Assembly (NCBI RefSeq): GCF_002874535.1
Contig: NZ_CP025025.1
Coordinates: 2,999,312-3,063,311 of the forward strand
Length of the DNA stretch: 64,000 nt
Reading direction: 5' to 3'
Source: Mesobacillus jeotgali
Lineage (GTDB): Bacteria > Bacillota > Bacilli > Bacillales > Cytobacillaceae
Shown: in pieces, positions 1 through 7,642 of the stretch
Position numbering within the stretch: position 1 is the stretch's first letter
How the letters are laid out: every line of letters begins with the position of its first letter
The notes under the pieces: generated by a model
Told to the model about the DNA's origin: nothing
The model's input: the letters and a program-made list of their open reading frames with translations, nothing else
The model's database searches: none
Made by a program: the position numbers and the translations under genes

Positions 1-397
1 TAATACAGCAACCCAAATTACCGAAAATTTAAAAAGTGTCATGAGTGATACTTCTAAAACAAAAGAAGGAGTCAATCTGACAGCTGAAAAACTTACGCAA
101 AACCTCGAATTAGCAGCCGAGACAATGGAAGCATTTGAAACAATACACCAAACTTTCAAAGTTTTGAAGAGTGATATCTCTGAGCAGGAGGGACTGACAA
201 ATACCATTTTGGACTCCTCGATGGCAATCGAAAGTTCCATTACTGGCTTCAGCTCCGTCATCCAGCAGGCAAGCGCTGCGCTGGAGGAAATCTCAGCAGC
301 AGCTATTTCGCAAAGTGAACATCATGAACATTTATTTAAATCCGTTGAAGCCGCACATCAATCTTTGGATAACCTAATTAAGCTGCAGCAAAAATAA
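1..397 (+). CDS. Methyl-accepting chemotaxis-like protein, C-terminal fragment
   Basis: The reading frame is open from position 2 to the stop at 395-397, so the gene begins left of the window. About 131 residues are visible. They are almost wholly alpha-helical and polar, with the spacing of a chemoreceptor signalling coiled coil. The stretch SVIQQASAALEEISAAA resembles the post-tip helix of methyl-accepting proteins, where conserved E and A residues lie near methylation sites. The fragment ends shortly after this without a pentapeptide tether. I infer a cytoplasmic chemoreceptor-type or related sensory protein. The sensor part is not visible, so its ligand and exact class are unknown. An ATG at 41 is internal and not the real start. 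Confidence 0.6.
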   Translation, partial: NTATQITENLKSVMSDTSKTKEGVNLTAEKLTQNLELAAETMEAFETIHQTFKVLKSDISEQEGLTNTILDSSMAIESSITGFSSVIQQASAALEEISAAAISQSEHHEHLFKSVEAAHQSLDNLIKLQQK

Positions 398-424
398 AGG
401 GAAGGCCATCGCCTTCCCTTTTAC
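396..424. terminator. Bidirectional terminator between chemoreceptor fragment and spoIIIAH
   Basis: An 11-bp inverted repeat (AAAGGGAAGGC / GCCTTCCCTTT) with a 4-base loop overlaps the stop codon of the plus-strand gene. A-rich and T-rich flanks serve both directions. It probably ends both the plus-strand gene and the minus-strand spoIIIA operon. Confidence 0.8.
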
Positions 425-435
425 GTATTGTTCTT

Positions 436-981
436 TTATTTTACAGGTTCAAATTGTACAGCGACCGGCTGTAATGACCCCAGCTCTGTGCGCACCATCT
501 GGATGATTTCATTGGCTGCAGATGCTGAATGCTCCTGAGCCTTAACTGTGATTCTGACATTCTCTCCGTCGGCACGTACAAGTGCATCTTCATAGCCCAT
601 TGATTTAATTAAAGTTTCAAGTACGCCTTCTTTTTGAGCAACTTCATCAAGCTCGTTCATCTTTTCAATAGCATCGCTGCGGTCTTGAGCCGGCAGATCA
701 GTGGAAGCCACGATAGCCTGAAGATCTTCCTTCATTTTTGTGCGTTGTTCTTCAAGCTTCATGCGAAGTGCCTCAAATTTTTCATCACTTGCAATGCCAG
801 AAATGACTGTTTTTCCATCCTTGGATTCTGTTGCTGCCGTCTCTTTATCTTCAGCCTTTTGCTCCTCGACACCAGCCAGGTCCGCTTTTTGCTGTTCAGG
901 TGAAGTGATATAATACACCGACAGCACCACTACAAGACTTAACATTGTCAATAACCAAACTGTTTGCTTTTTCAATAACAT
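436..981 (-). CDS. spoIIIAH: Stage III sporulation protein AH (SpoIIIAH)
   Basis: Last gene of the spoIIIA operon. SpoIIIAH is the mother-cell bitopic membrane protein that crosses the intermembrane space and binds forespore SpoIIQ, forming the EscJ/YscJ-like ring of the feeding-tube apparatus. The 181-residue product has an N-terminal transmembrane segment at about residues 7-26. A charged E/K/A-rich linker follows, then a C-terminal alpha/beta domain of about 100 residues containing RITVKAQEHSASAANEI, typical of the ring-building motif. It is shorter than the B. subtilis protein (about 218 aa), mostly in the linker. It starts 3 nt after spoIIIAG with a GGGGG-type ribosome binding site. It is expected to be expressed from the sigma-E promoter far upstream. 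Confidence 0.93.
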   Translation of the reverse strand: MLLKKQTVWLLTMLSLVVVLSVYYITSPEQQKADLAGVEEQKAEDKETAATESKDGKTVISGIASDEKFEALRMKLEEQRTKMKEDLQAIVASTDLPAQDRSDAIEKMNELDEVAQKEGVLETLIKSMGYEDALVRADGENVRITVKAQEHSASAANEIIQMVRTELGSLQPVAVQFEPVK

Positions 982-984
982 CTA

Positions 985-1644
985 TTATTCCCCCTTAGAT
1001 TTTTTAGGCATGACTGCCACACGATGGTTCGGTACATCCAAAGCCCTTGTGACGGCCTCGATAATCCATTTTTTCACTTGTATATTTTCAGCACCCTTGG
1101 CTACTACGAGGACACCTCTGATTTCTGGCTTTTTTGTCTCCAGAACGATAGGAACCTCTTTTTCACCGTTGCGGATAATGACCAGCTGCTCATCCTGGGA
1201 AGCGTCCTGAACCTTGCGTTTGCCGCCTTCACGATCGGTTTCATCCGTTGTCTGTGACTGGATCACCGTGTTCTTCTCCAGAACCTTTTTCTCAGTGGCA
1301 TCTACGTTTACGAAGACTGTGACATCCCCGACACCATTTATACCCTCTAGCATTTCTGTAAGCTGAGCTTCATAAGCCTCTTCATACTCAGAAATGACGT
1401 CATTTCCTGCCGATTTCTTTTGCCCGAATACGGCCGTATCCTCTTCAGTCTCTGCTTCCTTAGTGGCGGTAACTGCCATATCAGGCTTTTGATCTCCAAG
1501 GATATTGCCTATGAGCATGATTGCTGCCCCGAACAGGACGACAATCATTAAGTATTGGTATTTGCCGGATTTCTTATCTGGCGGTCCGTCCTTGCCGCTC
1601 AATTGCTTCTTAAGCCAGCTTAGTGGACCCTTCTCATTGTCCAT
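985..1644 (-). CDS. spoIIIAG: Stage III sporulation protein AG (SpoIIIAG)
   Basis: SpoIIIAG forms the large ring of the mother cell-forespore channel and is required for sigma-G activity in the engulfed forespore. The protein is about 219 aa. It has a short basic N-terminus (WLKKQ), one membrane segment (about residues 30-50), a variable acidic stretch, and a C-terminal ring-building domain containing GVGDVTVFVNVDATE and the PEIRGVLVVAKGAEN region conserved in the family. I chose the ATG at 1644 because GGGGGGAG lies 8 nt upstream; the in-frame GTG at 1653 overlaps that site. The start lies inside the last codons of spoIIIAF, consistent with translational coupling in the operon. Confidence 0.93.
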   Translation of the reverse strand: MDNEKGPLSWLKKQLSGKDGPPDKKSGKYQYLMIVVLFGAAIMLIGNILGDQKPDMAVTATKEAETEEDTAVFGQKKSAGNDVISEYEEAYEAQLTEMLEGINGVGDVTVFVNVDATEKKVLEKNTVIQSQTTDETDREGGKRKVQDASQDEQLVIIRNGEKEVPIVLETKKPEIRGVLVVAKGAENIQVKKWIIEAVTRALDVPNHRVAVMPKKSKGE

Positions 1645-2263
1645 GCTCGTCACTCCCCCCTTCTATCATTATTTGAATAGACTTTTCAGGAACATTCCAT
1701 TTCTCTGACAGAAGAGAAGATATTTGATCTGTATTCTGAGAGGTTTGTTTTGATGGAAGGGGTGCGTTCGTATCAATTTCTACTTCTCTTACTACTGCCA
1801 CAGTCTCTCCCTCATCTTCGGCTTTTTTCACATGCACGATGACATACTCCAGGTTTTCAGGGAAAGGCCGCTGATCCTGATCATTTACTTCAAGCTCGAT
1901 ATTAGCAATCTCCATTCCTTGCTGCTCCATCAACTCCTCCTCTGCGGCTGTTTTCAATTGGACAGCCATTGTTTCTAAAATATATGCATGCTGGGATGCT
2001 TGTATTTCTTTTTTCTGAAATTCTATTGAATTTTTTATATTTTCATCCTCCAAACTATGGAATTGGCCCATTGAAGCGATGGCTGATTCAAAGTCAGAAG
2101 TAAACAGTTTCATGACCGGGGACAGGATGATGGCGATCAAAATCAATCCGGTGACAATTTTCGTATATTTCTGGAAGCTAGAATTAGGCAGCAGCATGTC
2201 AAGGACAGTCGCCAGGAGAATGAAGATAATAATGTTGGTAATCCACTCTTTAATAAAATCCAT
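1634..2263 (-). CDS. spoIIIAF: Stage III sporulation protein AF (SpoIIIAF)
   Basis: Component of the SpoIIIA-SpoIIQ channel complex, made in the mother cell. The 209-aa product has two N-terminal transmembrane helices (about residues 8-25 and 33-53) and a soluble C-terminal domain of about 130 residues. In known structures that domain is another ring-building-like fold. The sequence SVLSEKWNVPEKSIQIMIEGG equivalent near the end (SSLLSEKWNVPEKSIQ) matches the family pattern. A strong GGGGGGAG site precedes the ATG. It overlaps spoIIIAG by about 11 nt and follows spoIIIAE after 13 nt, so co-transcription is near certain. Confidence 0.92.
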   Translation of the reverse strand: MDFIKEWITNIIIFILLATVLDMLLPNSSFQKYTKIVTGLILIAIILSPVMKLFTSDFESAIASMGQFHSLEDENIKNSIEFQKKEIQASQHAYILETMAVQLKTAAEEELMEQQGMEIANIELEVNDQDQRPFPENLEYVIVHVKKAEDEGETVAVVREVEIDTNAPLPSKQTSQNTDQISSLLSEKWNVPEKSIQIMIEGGSDEHGQ

Positions 2264-2276
2264 TTCTTCTCCCCCC

Positions 2277-3476
2277 TTACCTCACCATCATCGTTAGATT
2301 TCCAGCGGCAATAATAACCGTGATCGTCAGGAAAAACATTAAGGAAACAATCCCCAGTGCAGCAAATACATAGATGATACTTTTGCTGATGATATCCAGA
2401 CAGGTAATGACTGGTCCGCCTCCCAAAGGCTGCAGGATGGCGGCTGCGAATTTATAAATAAATGCAACCATTAGAATTTTCACTGCTGGAAAAGCAGCTA
2501 TAATCAGCAAAATGGCTACACCCGCAAGACCGACTGTATTCTTAAGCAGCATCGAGGCGCTGATGACAGTGTCCGTCGCATCCGTGAACACACGTCCGAT
2601 AACCGGCACAAAATTGCCGGTAATGAATTTAGCCGTCTTTACGGTGACCCCATCTGTCACCGCTGAGGAGGCCCCCTGGACGGAAATGACACCCAGAAAT
2701 ACCGTCAGTAAAATTCCCAGCAGCCCTACACTCCAGTTCCTGAGCATACTGGCCAATTGCGTGACCTTGTAATGCTCTGACAGGATGCTGACGATACTGA
2801 GAAGTGTCGAAAGAAATAAGAGCGGCAGGACGACATACTGGATGAACATGCCGCTGGTGTTCATCATAAAAAGAATGACAGGATGGAAAAAGGCTGCGGA
2901 TATCAGGCCGCCAGATGTCGCCATCAGGGCAAGTAGCAGCGGGATCAAAGCCAGGATGAATTGAATCATTGTACTTATCGTGTCATTTGTATAATCAACC
3001 ACAACATGGAAACTGTTGAGCGCAATAATGATGAGAACCATGAACACAATTGAATAGGCAACCTTGCTGATCGTGCTTTTTTCAAAGGAATTTTGCAGGG
3101 CTTGAAGAAACATGCTGAATACGGTTAGCAATATGAGCGAACCTAACAATTTCCCATTGACGATAAACTCATGGAATGCAAAGTTAAGTATGCCTTTGAA
3201 CCATTCTTTCAGTGAGAACTTTTTTTCACCGCTTATAAAATCATATAGACTGCCTTTCTGGCTTTCTGGTAAATAGCCATCATATTTATTGATAATATCC
3301 TCCCAGAATCCTTTCAGTTCATCGATATTCAAGTCCTCAAGCTGGGCTCCGGCGATTTTATCCGGATTGATCAATGTGCTGGTTTTCTCTTCGTCACCAG
3401 CAGCTTGTACACCCGGAATGAAAAAAAATAGCTGGATCAATACAATGCCAAGTATGAACTGCAAACGCTGCTTCAA
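2277..3476 (-). CDS. spoIIIAE: Stage III sporulation protein AE (SpoIIIAE)
   Basis: Large polytopic membrane subunit of the SpoIIIA complex, proposed to form part of the transport apparatus in the outer forespore membrane. The product has 399 aa. A cleavable-looking signal sequence (residues 1-25, ending in VQA) is followed by about 85 soluble residues and then seven or so hydrophobic helices from about residue 105 to the end. The start is a TTG at 3476, with GAGGTGA 6-7 nt upstream. The gene lies 32 nt downstream of spoIIIAD. Length agrees with the family (about 400 aa). Confidence 0.93.
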   Translation of the reverse strand: MKQRLQFILGIVLIQLFFFIPGVQAAGDEEKTSTLINPDKIAGAQLEDLNIDELKGFWEDIINKYDGYLPESQKGSLYDFISGEKKFSLKEWFKGILNFAFHEFIVNGKLLGSLILLTVFSMFLQALQNSFEKSTISKVAYSIVFMVLIIIALNSFHVVVDYTNDTISTMIQFILALIPLLLALMATSGGLISAAFFHPVILFMMNTSGMFIQYVVLPLLFLSTLLSIVSILSEHYKVTQLASMLRNWSVGLLGILLTVFLGVISVQGASSAVTDGVTVKTAKFITGNFVPVIGRVFTDATDTVISASMLLKNTVGLAGVAILLIIAAFPAVKILMVAFIYKFAAAILQPLGGGPVITCLDIISKSIIYVFAALGIVSLMFFLTITVIIAAGNLTMMVR

Positions 3477-3508
3477 CTATAGTCACCTCTTTAAGAAAAG
3501 GCTCGCGA

Positions 3509-3898
3509 TCAGCCCGGAATCAAGCGAATGATTGTTTCGATCATTACAGTTAGAATCGGGATCGCCATTGCCAGAATAAGAATTTTTCCGCCTAATTCTA
3601 TTTTTGAAGCAATAGCTCCCTGGCCTGCATCTTTTGTGATTTGGGCCGCGAATTCGGCGATATAGGCGATTCCGATGATTTTCAGGATTGTTTCAACATA
3701 AACGAGATTTACCTTTGCATTGGCCGCGAGCTTTTGGATCATTGATATGATCTGGTAGATTTGATCAACCAGAAAAAGGAAAATAGCTGAACCAGTGAAC
3801 ACAATCAGCAAGAAGGCAAAGTTTGGTTTTTGTTCCTTGACTATGAGGGCCAGGAAGGTCGCGATCAGTGCTACACCTGTTATTTGAAGGATTTCAAT
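3509..3898 (-). CDS. spoIIIAD: Stage III sporulation protein AD (SpoIIIAD), apparent ATT start
   Basis: Small polytopic membrane protein of the SpoIIIA complex, 129 aa from the start chosen here (B. subtilis protein about 133 aa). No ATG, GTG or TTG in this frame gives the conserved N-terminus. The first usable one is a TTG at 3811, which would delete 29 residues including IATFLALIVKEQKPNFAF, conserved in homologues. Reading from ATT at 3898 gives (M)EILQITGVALIATFL, matching the family start. GGGAGGG at 3906-3912 lies 7 nt upstream of that ATT. I therefore infer an ATT initiation codon, as is known for infC. The protein has about three to four hydrophobic helices. It follows spoIIIAC by 14 nt. 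Confidence 0.88.
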   Translation of the reverse strand: MEILQITGVALIATFLALIVKEQKPNFAFLLIVFTGSAIFLFLVDQIYQIISMIQKLAANAKVNLVYVETILKIIGIAYIAEFAAQITKDAGQGAIASKIELGGKILILAMAIPILTVMIETIIRLIPG

Positions 3899-3912
3899 GG
3901 CAAAGCCCTCCC

Positions 3913-4119
3913 TTACCCTTGAAATAGGAAAACAGATTTAATTTTTTGAAAGAGATCGTCGACAATCGAAGCGACCATGAAAAGGATGTAGATGAACCCA
4001 AACAAGGTTACCCACTGCGCATATTCCTTCTTTCCCACCTGATCGAGAATAGTGTGTAAAAATGCAACGACGATGCCTACACCTGCGATTTTAAAAATAA
4101 TATCTACTTCAAGACCCAT
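3913..4119 (-). CDS. spoIIIAC: Stage III sporulation protein AC (SpoIIIAC)
   Basis: A 68-aa membrane protein with two hydrophobic helices (about residues 6-26 and 36-58). It has the conserved features DIIFKIAGVGI and a C-terminal DLFQKIKSVFLFQ tail. SpoIIIAC and SpoIIIAD are small membrane subunits of the mother cell-forespore channel. GGAGGAGGA precedes the ATG. Size and position between spoIIIAB and spoIIIAD match the operon exactly. Confidence 0.93.
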   Translation of the reverse strand: MGLEVDIIFKIAGVGIVVAFLHTILDQVGKKEYAQWVTLFGFIYILFMVASIVDDLFQKIKSVFLFQG

Positions 4120-4138
4120 CTTGTCCTCCTCCTAAACG

Positions 4139-4654
4139 CTATATCAATAAGATGATTAATAGTAAGCCAGATAAAAAGCCGATACTTTTCACCATTTTTT
4201 CGTATTTCATTTGTTTTTCGCAGGCATCTGCTTCTTCTCTTTCCAGATGGGAGATCGTCAGCAGGATTTGTTTTTGCTGTGAATGCCGGTCATGCCTGCC
4301 TAGCGTCTCACCAAATTGCTTCATGATTTCAAACTCTCCCTGTTTAAAGGCTGTCAGTTTCCAGACTTCTTTCAGACTTTCTTCCCATGCGGCTTTCACT
4401 GTTGTATCGGACTCTGTCAGCTTTTTAGAAAAAGCTTCAAAAAACCAGGATAAAGGCTTAGACATCTGGGCAGCGAGCTTTCTTGAGGCATCATGCAGCG
4501 GTGTGTGACCATACATGATTTCTGCCTCCAAAGATTGCAGTGCCGACTTCAGGAGCCGAAGCTGTCTTGGGCGCTCGCTAAGGTGCCTTGATGCCTCGAA
4601 ACCTGTCCAAGTCGTGGCCAGGATAATTAAAATAGCGCCAATTATTTTTATCAT
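4139..4654 (-). CDS. spoIIIAB: Stage III sporulation protein AB (SpoIIIAB)
   Basis: The 171-aa protein carries an N-terminal membrane segment (residues 1-17), a soluble helical domain and a C-terminal hydrophobic helix (about 155-171). In the family it resembles GspF-like helical domains and is thought to anchor or assemble the SpoIIIA machinery. Motifs visible include ERPRQLRLLKSALQSLEAEI and LGRHDRHSQ. The ATG directly abuts the spoIIIAA stop codon, so translation is probably coupled. Confidence 0.92.
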   Translation of the reverse strand: MIKIIGAILIILATTWTGFEASRHLSERPRQLRLLKSALQSLEAEIMYGHTPLHDASRKLAAQMSKPLSWFFEAFSKKLTESDTTVKAAWEESLKEVWKLTAFKQGEFEIMKQFGETLGRHDRHSQQKQILLTISHLEREEADACEKQMKYEKMVKSIGFLSGLLLIILLI

Positions 4655-5578
4655 TTATGTCACTCTCACTTTTTGGCGAATTTCTTTGCCGCTTGCTTCC
4701 CTGATCGAGGTGATTGTTCCCGGGCCAGAAATCCTTCCAAGCTCCACAAATCTATCAAAAATCCCCATCTCCAAAATCGGCTTCAAAGTTGGCCTTTTTT
4801 GAATATCCTCTAGCGAATCTCCATGTGTTGTCATGATTAATTTTATTCCCGCATTAACGGCTTCAAGAATTGCTTCTCCGTCTTCTTTGCGGCCAATCTC
4901 ATCAACGATCAGAACATCGGGACTCATCGAGCGGATCATCATCATCATCCCCTCGGCCTTCGGGCAAGAATCCAGGATATCTACTCTTGGTCCAAATGTA
5001 AGTTGAGGAACCCCTTTTACACATCCTGCTATTTCCGATCTCTCATCCACAATGCCAGCTTTTAGAGGAGGCAATTTTTTATCTGGAATTCCGCTTGAAA
5101 TCATCCTCGCTATATCCCTAAGCAATGTGGTCTTTCCTGTCTGGGGCGGGCCAATTATCATCGTGTGCTTCCAGCCGTTCTGGTAAATGTATGGAAGCAA
5201 CGGCTCTGCGATCCCAATTTTTTCCCTTGCTATCCTCAGATTGAAGGAGGAGATATCCCTGATTGCTTTGACAAAGCCATTTTCAAGGATTACCTTTCCT
5301 GCTAGACCGACACGATGACCTCCAGCAATGGTGATATAGCCTCGCTTTAATTCTTCCTCCAAGGTATACATAGAAAAATGCCCTAGCTTGTTCAATAGCT
5401 GGACAGCATCCTCAGGCGGAATGATATACGGCAGGAAATGAGGCTTTCCTCTTACCGTTATTTCAAGCGGCCGGTTAATCCGTATCCGCACTTCTTCCAT
5501 TCCATCTTTGTCATTAGGAGGCACTGCATCCAGCATTTCCGCAATTCGTTTCGGCAAAAAAGATAAGATATCGTCCAT
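4655..5578 (-). CDS. spoIIIAA: Stage III sporulation protein AA, ATPase (SpoIIIAA)
   Basis: First gene of the operon. SpoIIIAA is a mother-cell secretion-type ATPase resembling type II/IV motor ATPases and is thought to power the SpoIIIA-SpoIIQ channel. Walker A is GPPQTGKTT at about residues 143-151. An aspartate-rich Walker B-like segment (VLIVDEIGR) follows at about 220. The frame is open further upstream, but the ATG at 5578 gives 307 aa, the B. subtilis length, and has AGGAGG 7 nt upstream. The adjacent ATG at 5581 is only 4 nt from that site. A sigma-E promoter lies 32 nt further upstream, inside the longer open frame, which supports the short start. Confidence 0.93.
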   Translation of the reverse strand: MDDILSFLPKRIAEMLDAVPPNDKDGMEEVRIRINRPLEITVRGKPHFLPYIIPPEDAVQLLNKLGHFSMYTLEEELKRGYITIAGGHRVGLAGKVILENGFVKAIRDISSFNLRIAREKIGIAEPLLPYIYQNGWKHTMIIGPPQTGKTTLLRDIARMISSGIPDKKLPPLKAGIVDERSEIAGCVKGVPQLTFGPRVDILDSCPKAEGMMMMIRSMSPDVLIVDEIGRKEDGEAILEAVNAGIKLIMTTHGDSLEDIQKRPTLKPILEMGIFDRFVELGRISGPGTITSIREASGKEIRQKVRVT

Positions 5579-5609
5579 CATCGATCCTCCTGACATACGC
5601 TTACTTAAT

Positions 5610-5637
5610 ATGTATGCCTGCTTGGCCACTTTATGAC
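5610..5637 (-). promoter_or_regulatory. Sigma-E promoter of the spoIIIA operon
   Basis: On the minus strand TCATAAA (5630-5636) is followed after 13 nt by CATACAT (5610-5616). This matches the sigma-E consensus (ATA-type -35, CATACA-T -10). It lies about 32 bp upstream of the spoIIIAA ATG and its AGGAGG site, as expected for the mother-cell promoter of this operon. Confidence 0.75.
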
Positions 5638-5793
5638 CGGCAGATTCGCGAATGGTTGATAGAGAGATTTTGTTCAGTCTTGGAGCAAGTATGATGGTCA
5701 GCATTTTTTTAGAAAAGCTTAGTGCTGCTTCGCCCAAAACGAAATAATATCGCTTTTAAACGAAAAGAATAGTATCGAAAGGAGTTGATAAGT

Positions 5794-5946
5794 ATGAATG
5801 AGGATCACAAGAAGTTCCAGAAAGTCCAGAAAGACGACCGGGCTTCATATCTTGGAGGCGGCAGAAGTCCAAAGGAATCCCCGATGACAGACACTAAATA
5901 TAACAACAAGAATGACACGGACAAAACACCTGGAGCTGGTGAGTAA
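5794..5946 (+). CDS. Small hydrophilic protein, 50 aa, unknown function
   Basis: ATG at 5794 has GGAG about 9 nt upstream (GAAAGGAGTTGATAAGT). The 50-residue product is very polar, rich in K, D, N and G, with no hydrophobic stretch and no cysteine. It begins MNEDHKKFQKVQKDD and ends DKTPGAGE. Composition suggests an unstructured cytoplasmic or spore-core peptide. It is transcribed divergently from spoIIIAA, with about 215 bp between start codons. I do not recognise the family. The good ribosome binding site and biased composition favour a real gene. Confidence 0.5.
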   Translation: MNEDHKKFQKVQKDDRASYLGGGRSPKESPMTDTKYNNKNDTDKTPGAGE

Positions 5947-6055
5947 AACATTCTGTCCTTTTAGTCCATTCCATGCTTTTTTCTATGACCGTTATTTGTT
6001 TTTCAATAACAACATAGAAATAGGTAATAGAAAAAATAGTGTGGAGGGATGATGA

Positions 6056-6721
6056 ATGGATAGTGGAATGTATACAGGCTACCGTAGCAACAATATCGGA
6101 AATGGAAAGAAAATCACTGTCAGCGGGGAAGGTTCTGTGTTCGCTGCACCAAACAGGGCGACAGCAACGGTTGGCGTTCGGACGGAAAATCAAAACCTGC
6201 AAACCGCACAGGCTGAAAATGCCGAAAAATCTAATCGAATGTTAGCAGCCTTACAGAACCTTGGGGTTGCAAAGGATGATATTAAAACGGCAGATTTCCG
6301 GATCGACCCGATCTACACCTATGAGGACGGCAAGCAGTTTTTTCAGGGATACCGTGTCACACATCTCTACAGTATCACGATCAGGAATCTTGCACAGGCA
6401 GGCTTGATCATCGACACTGCTGTTGAAAATGGTGCAAACGAGATCATGAACATACAATTTTCAGTTGCAGAGCCTCAGGAATTGTACAATCGTGCACTTT
6501 CAATGGCAGTGGTTGATTCATACAACAAAGCACAAACTGTAGCTCGCACTTTAGGAATCCAAACCCCCATTTCCGCCCTCACGATTACGGAAGAAACCCA
6601 GAAAGGTGCACCTGGCCCCTTCCTGGTTGCTTCATTAGACACAAGCAGCGGAAGCGGGACACCAATTGAACCAGGGCAACTGGAAATCAAAGCGACTGTA
6701 ACAGGAACCTATATTAGTTAA
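6056..6721 (+). CDS. SIMPL domain-containing protein (DUF541)
   Basis: A 221-aa protein of the SIMPL/DUF541 family. Visible family features are ITVSGEGSVFAAPNRATATVGV near the N-terminus, the alternating beta pattern, and IRNLAQAGLIIDTAVENGANEIMNIQFS in the middle. Family members are often periplasmic or surface proteins (BP26/OMP28-like) that assemble into ring-like oligomers, but this one has no signal peptide, so it is probably cytoplasmic. Its role is unknown. GGAGGG lies 7 nt before the ATG at 6056; an overlapping ATG at 6052 hits a stop at once. A terminator follows directly. Confidence 0.8.
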   Translation: MDSGMYTGYRSNNIGNGKKITVSGEGSVFAAPNRATATVGVRTENQNLQTAQAENAEKSNRMLAALQNLGVAKDDIKTADFRIDPIYTYEDGKQFFQGYRVTHLYSITIRNLAQAGLIIDTAVENGANEIMNIQFSVAEPQELYNRALSMAVVDSYNKAQTVARTLGIQTPISALTITEETQKGAPGPFLVASLDTSSGSGTPIEPGQLEIKATVTGTYIS

Positions 6722-6730
6722 TAAACCTAC

Positions 6731-6759
6731 AAAAGTCAGGCCTATTGCCTGGCTTTTTT
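6731..6759 (+). terminator. Terminator of SIMPL gene
   Basis: Stem AAGTCAGGC / GCCTGGCTT with a 5-base loop, followed by six Ts, 10 bp after the stop codon. Confidence 0.8.
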
Positions 6760-6874
6760 GTGGTATAAAGGTATAAGCTGAACATGCAACCTCAGCTGAC
6801 ACAATTTGTCTATATCCACTAGAATATTTTTAAGTTAAAATACCTCTATATGTATTTAACAAGGAGAGATCATC

Positions 6875-7240
6875 ATGAAGAAATTATTCGCTGCATTTAT
6901 GTTAATATTGTTGATTACCGGCTGTTCTGGCGGCGGTTCCTATACGGATGTTTCAGTCGATGAAGCAAAAGCATTGATAGATAGTGGAGAAGTACAAGTT
7001 TTGGATGTACGTACCCCTGATGAATTCGCAGCAGGACATATTCCAGGAGCGAAATTAGTACCATTGCAGGTCATTGAGAGCATGCTTTCCGAGCTGGATA
7101 AAGACCAAAAATATTTAGTCGTCTGCAGAAGCGGAAACCGCTCTACTCAGGCAAGCGAAATCCTCGTGGAAAATGGCTTCAAGAATATTTACAATATGAC
7201 CGGCGGAATGAATGAGTGGACGAATGAAATAGAGAAATAG
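6875..7240 (+). CDS. Rhodanese-domain lipoprotein
   Basis: A 121-aa lipoprotein. The signal peptide ends in lipobox LITGC (Cys17), so the mature protein should be anchored outside the cell membrane. The rest is one rhodanese domain: DVRTPDEFAAGHIPGA, then the active-site loop CRSGNRS with the sulfur-carrying cysteine at about residue 90, then GGMNEW near the end. Rhodaneses transfer sulfane sulfur or act in thiol redox chemistry; the substrate here is unknown. AAGGAGAG precedes the ATG. It is monocistronic, flanked by terminators. Confidence 0.85.
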   Translation: MKKLFAAFMLILLITGCSGGGSYTDVSVDEAKALIDSGEVQVLDVRTPDEFAAGHIPGAKLVPLQVIESMLSELDKDQKYLVVCRSGNRSTQASEILVENGFKNIYNMTGGMNEWTNEIEK

Positions 7241-7286
7241 GTAATCGATGGCATTTGCCATCTCTGACAAGCGCTGCAATATATTT

Positions 7287-7316
7287 AGCATCTCGTTATT
7301 CGAGATGCTTTTTTTC
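7287..7316 (+). terminator. Terminator of rhodanese lipoprotein gene
   Basis: Perfect 9-bp stem AGCATCTCG / CGAGATGCT with a TTATT loop and six Ts, about 47 bp after the stop codon. Confidence 0.85.
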
Positions 7317-7364
7317 ACATAGCTCTGTTATAACTGATAGCTGCCTTCACAGTATTTGAAAAAT

Positions 7365-7555
7365 AAACGGAAAAATTCCGCTTAAATTGAAAATGACCCT
7401 TGTTTGCTTAAAAATAAGGGTAGTTTTTCCGTCTATTTACTCCAAATCGTTGGATTTCGTCTTATTTATAGCAGTTAACCGGAATATCTCCGCTTATTTC
7501 TGCTCGATAAGCCCCCTCTATGTAAAATAGCCGGAAATTCTCCGCTTATGATTTC
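7365..7555. repeat. Interspersed CGGAA...TTCCG-type repeats in a convergent intergenic region
   Basis: This roughly 290-bp gap between two convergent terminators holds no gene that I can support. Four short related motifs recur about every 50-57 bp: CGGAAAAATTCCGCTTA near 7370, a variant TTTTTCCGTCTATTTA near 7425, CCGGAATATCTCCGCTTAT near 7480, and CCGGAAATTCTCCGCTTAT near 7533. Each is a short imperfect palindrome followed by CTTA/CTAT. This looks like a repetitive intergenic element of the lineage. Function unknown. Confidence 0.5.
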
Positions 7556-7605
7556 TTATACCTACATGAAATCAACGATGGACAATAACAGAGACTTTCA
7601 ATATA

Positions 7606-7634
7606 AAAAGACCTGCTTTTCAGCAGGTCTTTTA
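7606..7634 (-). terminator. Terminator of the aroQ-pepQ-efp unit
   Basis: Perfect 11-bp stem AAAAGACCTGC / GCAGGTCTTTT with a 6-base loop, 9 bp downstream of the efp stop on the minus strand. Confidence 0.85.
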
Positions 7635-7642
7635 CTTATGAA

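Noticed and set aside
41-397. A complete 118-aa gene starting at ATG 41
   Set aside because: The frame stays open to the window edge with continuing coiled-coil sequence, so this is the 3' end of a larger gene.
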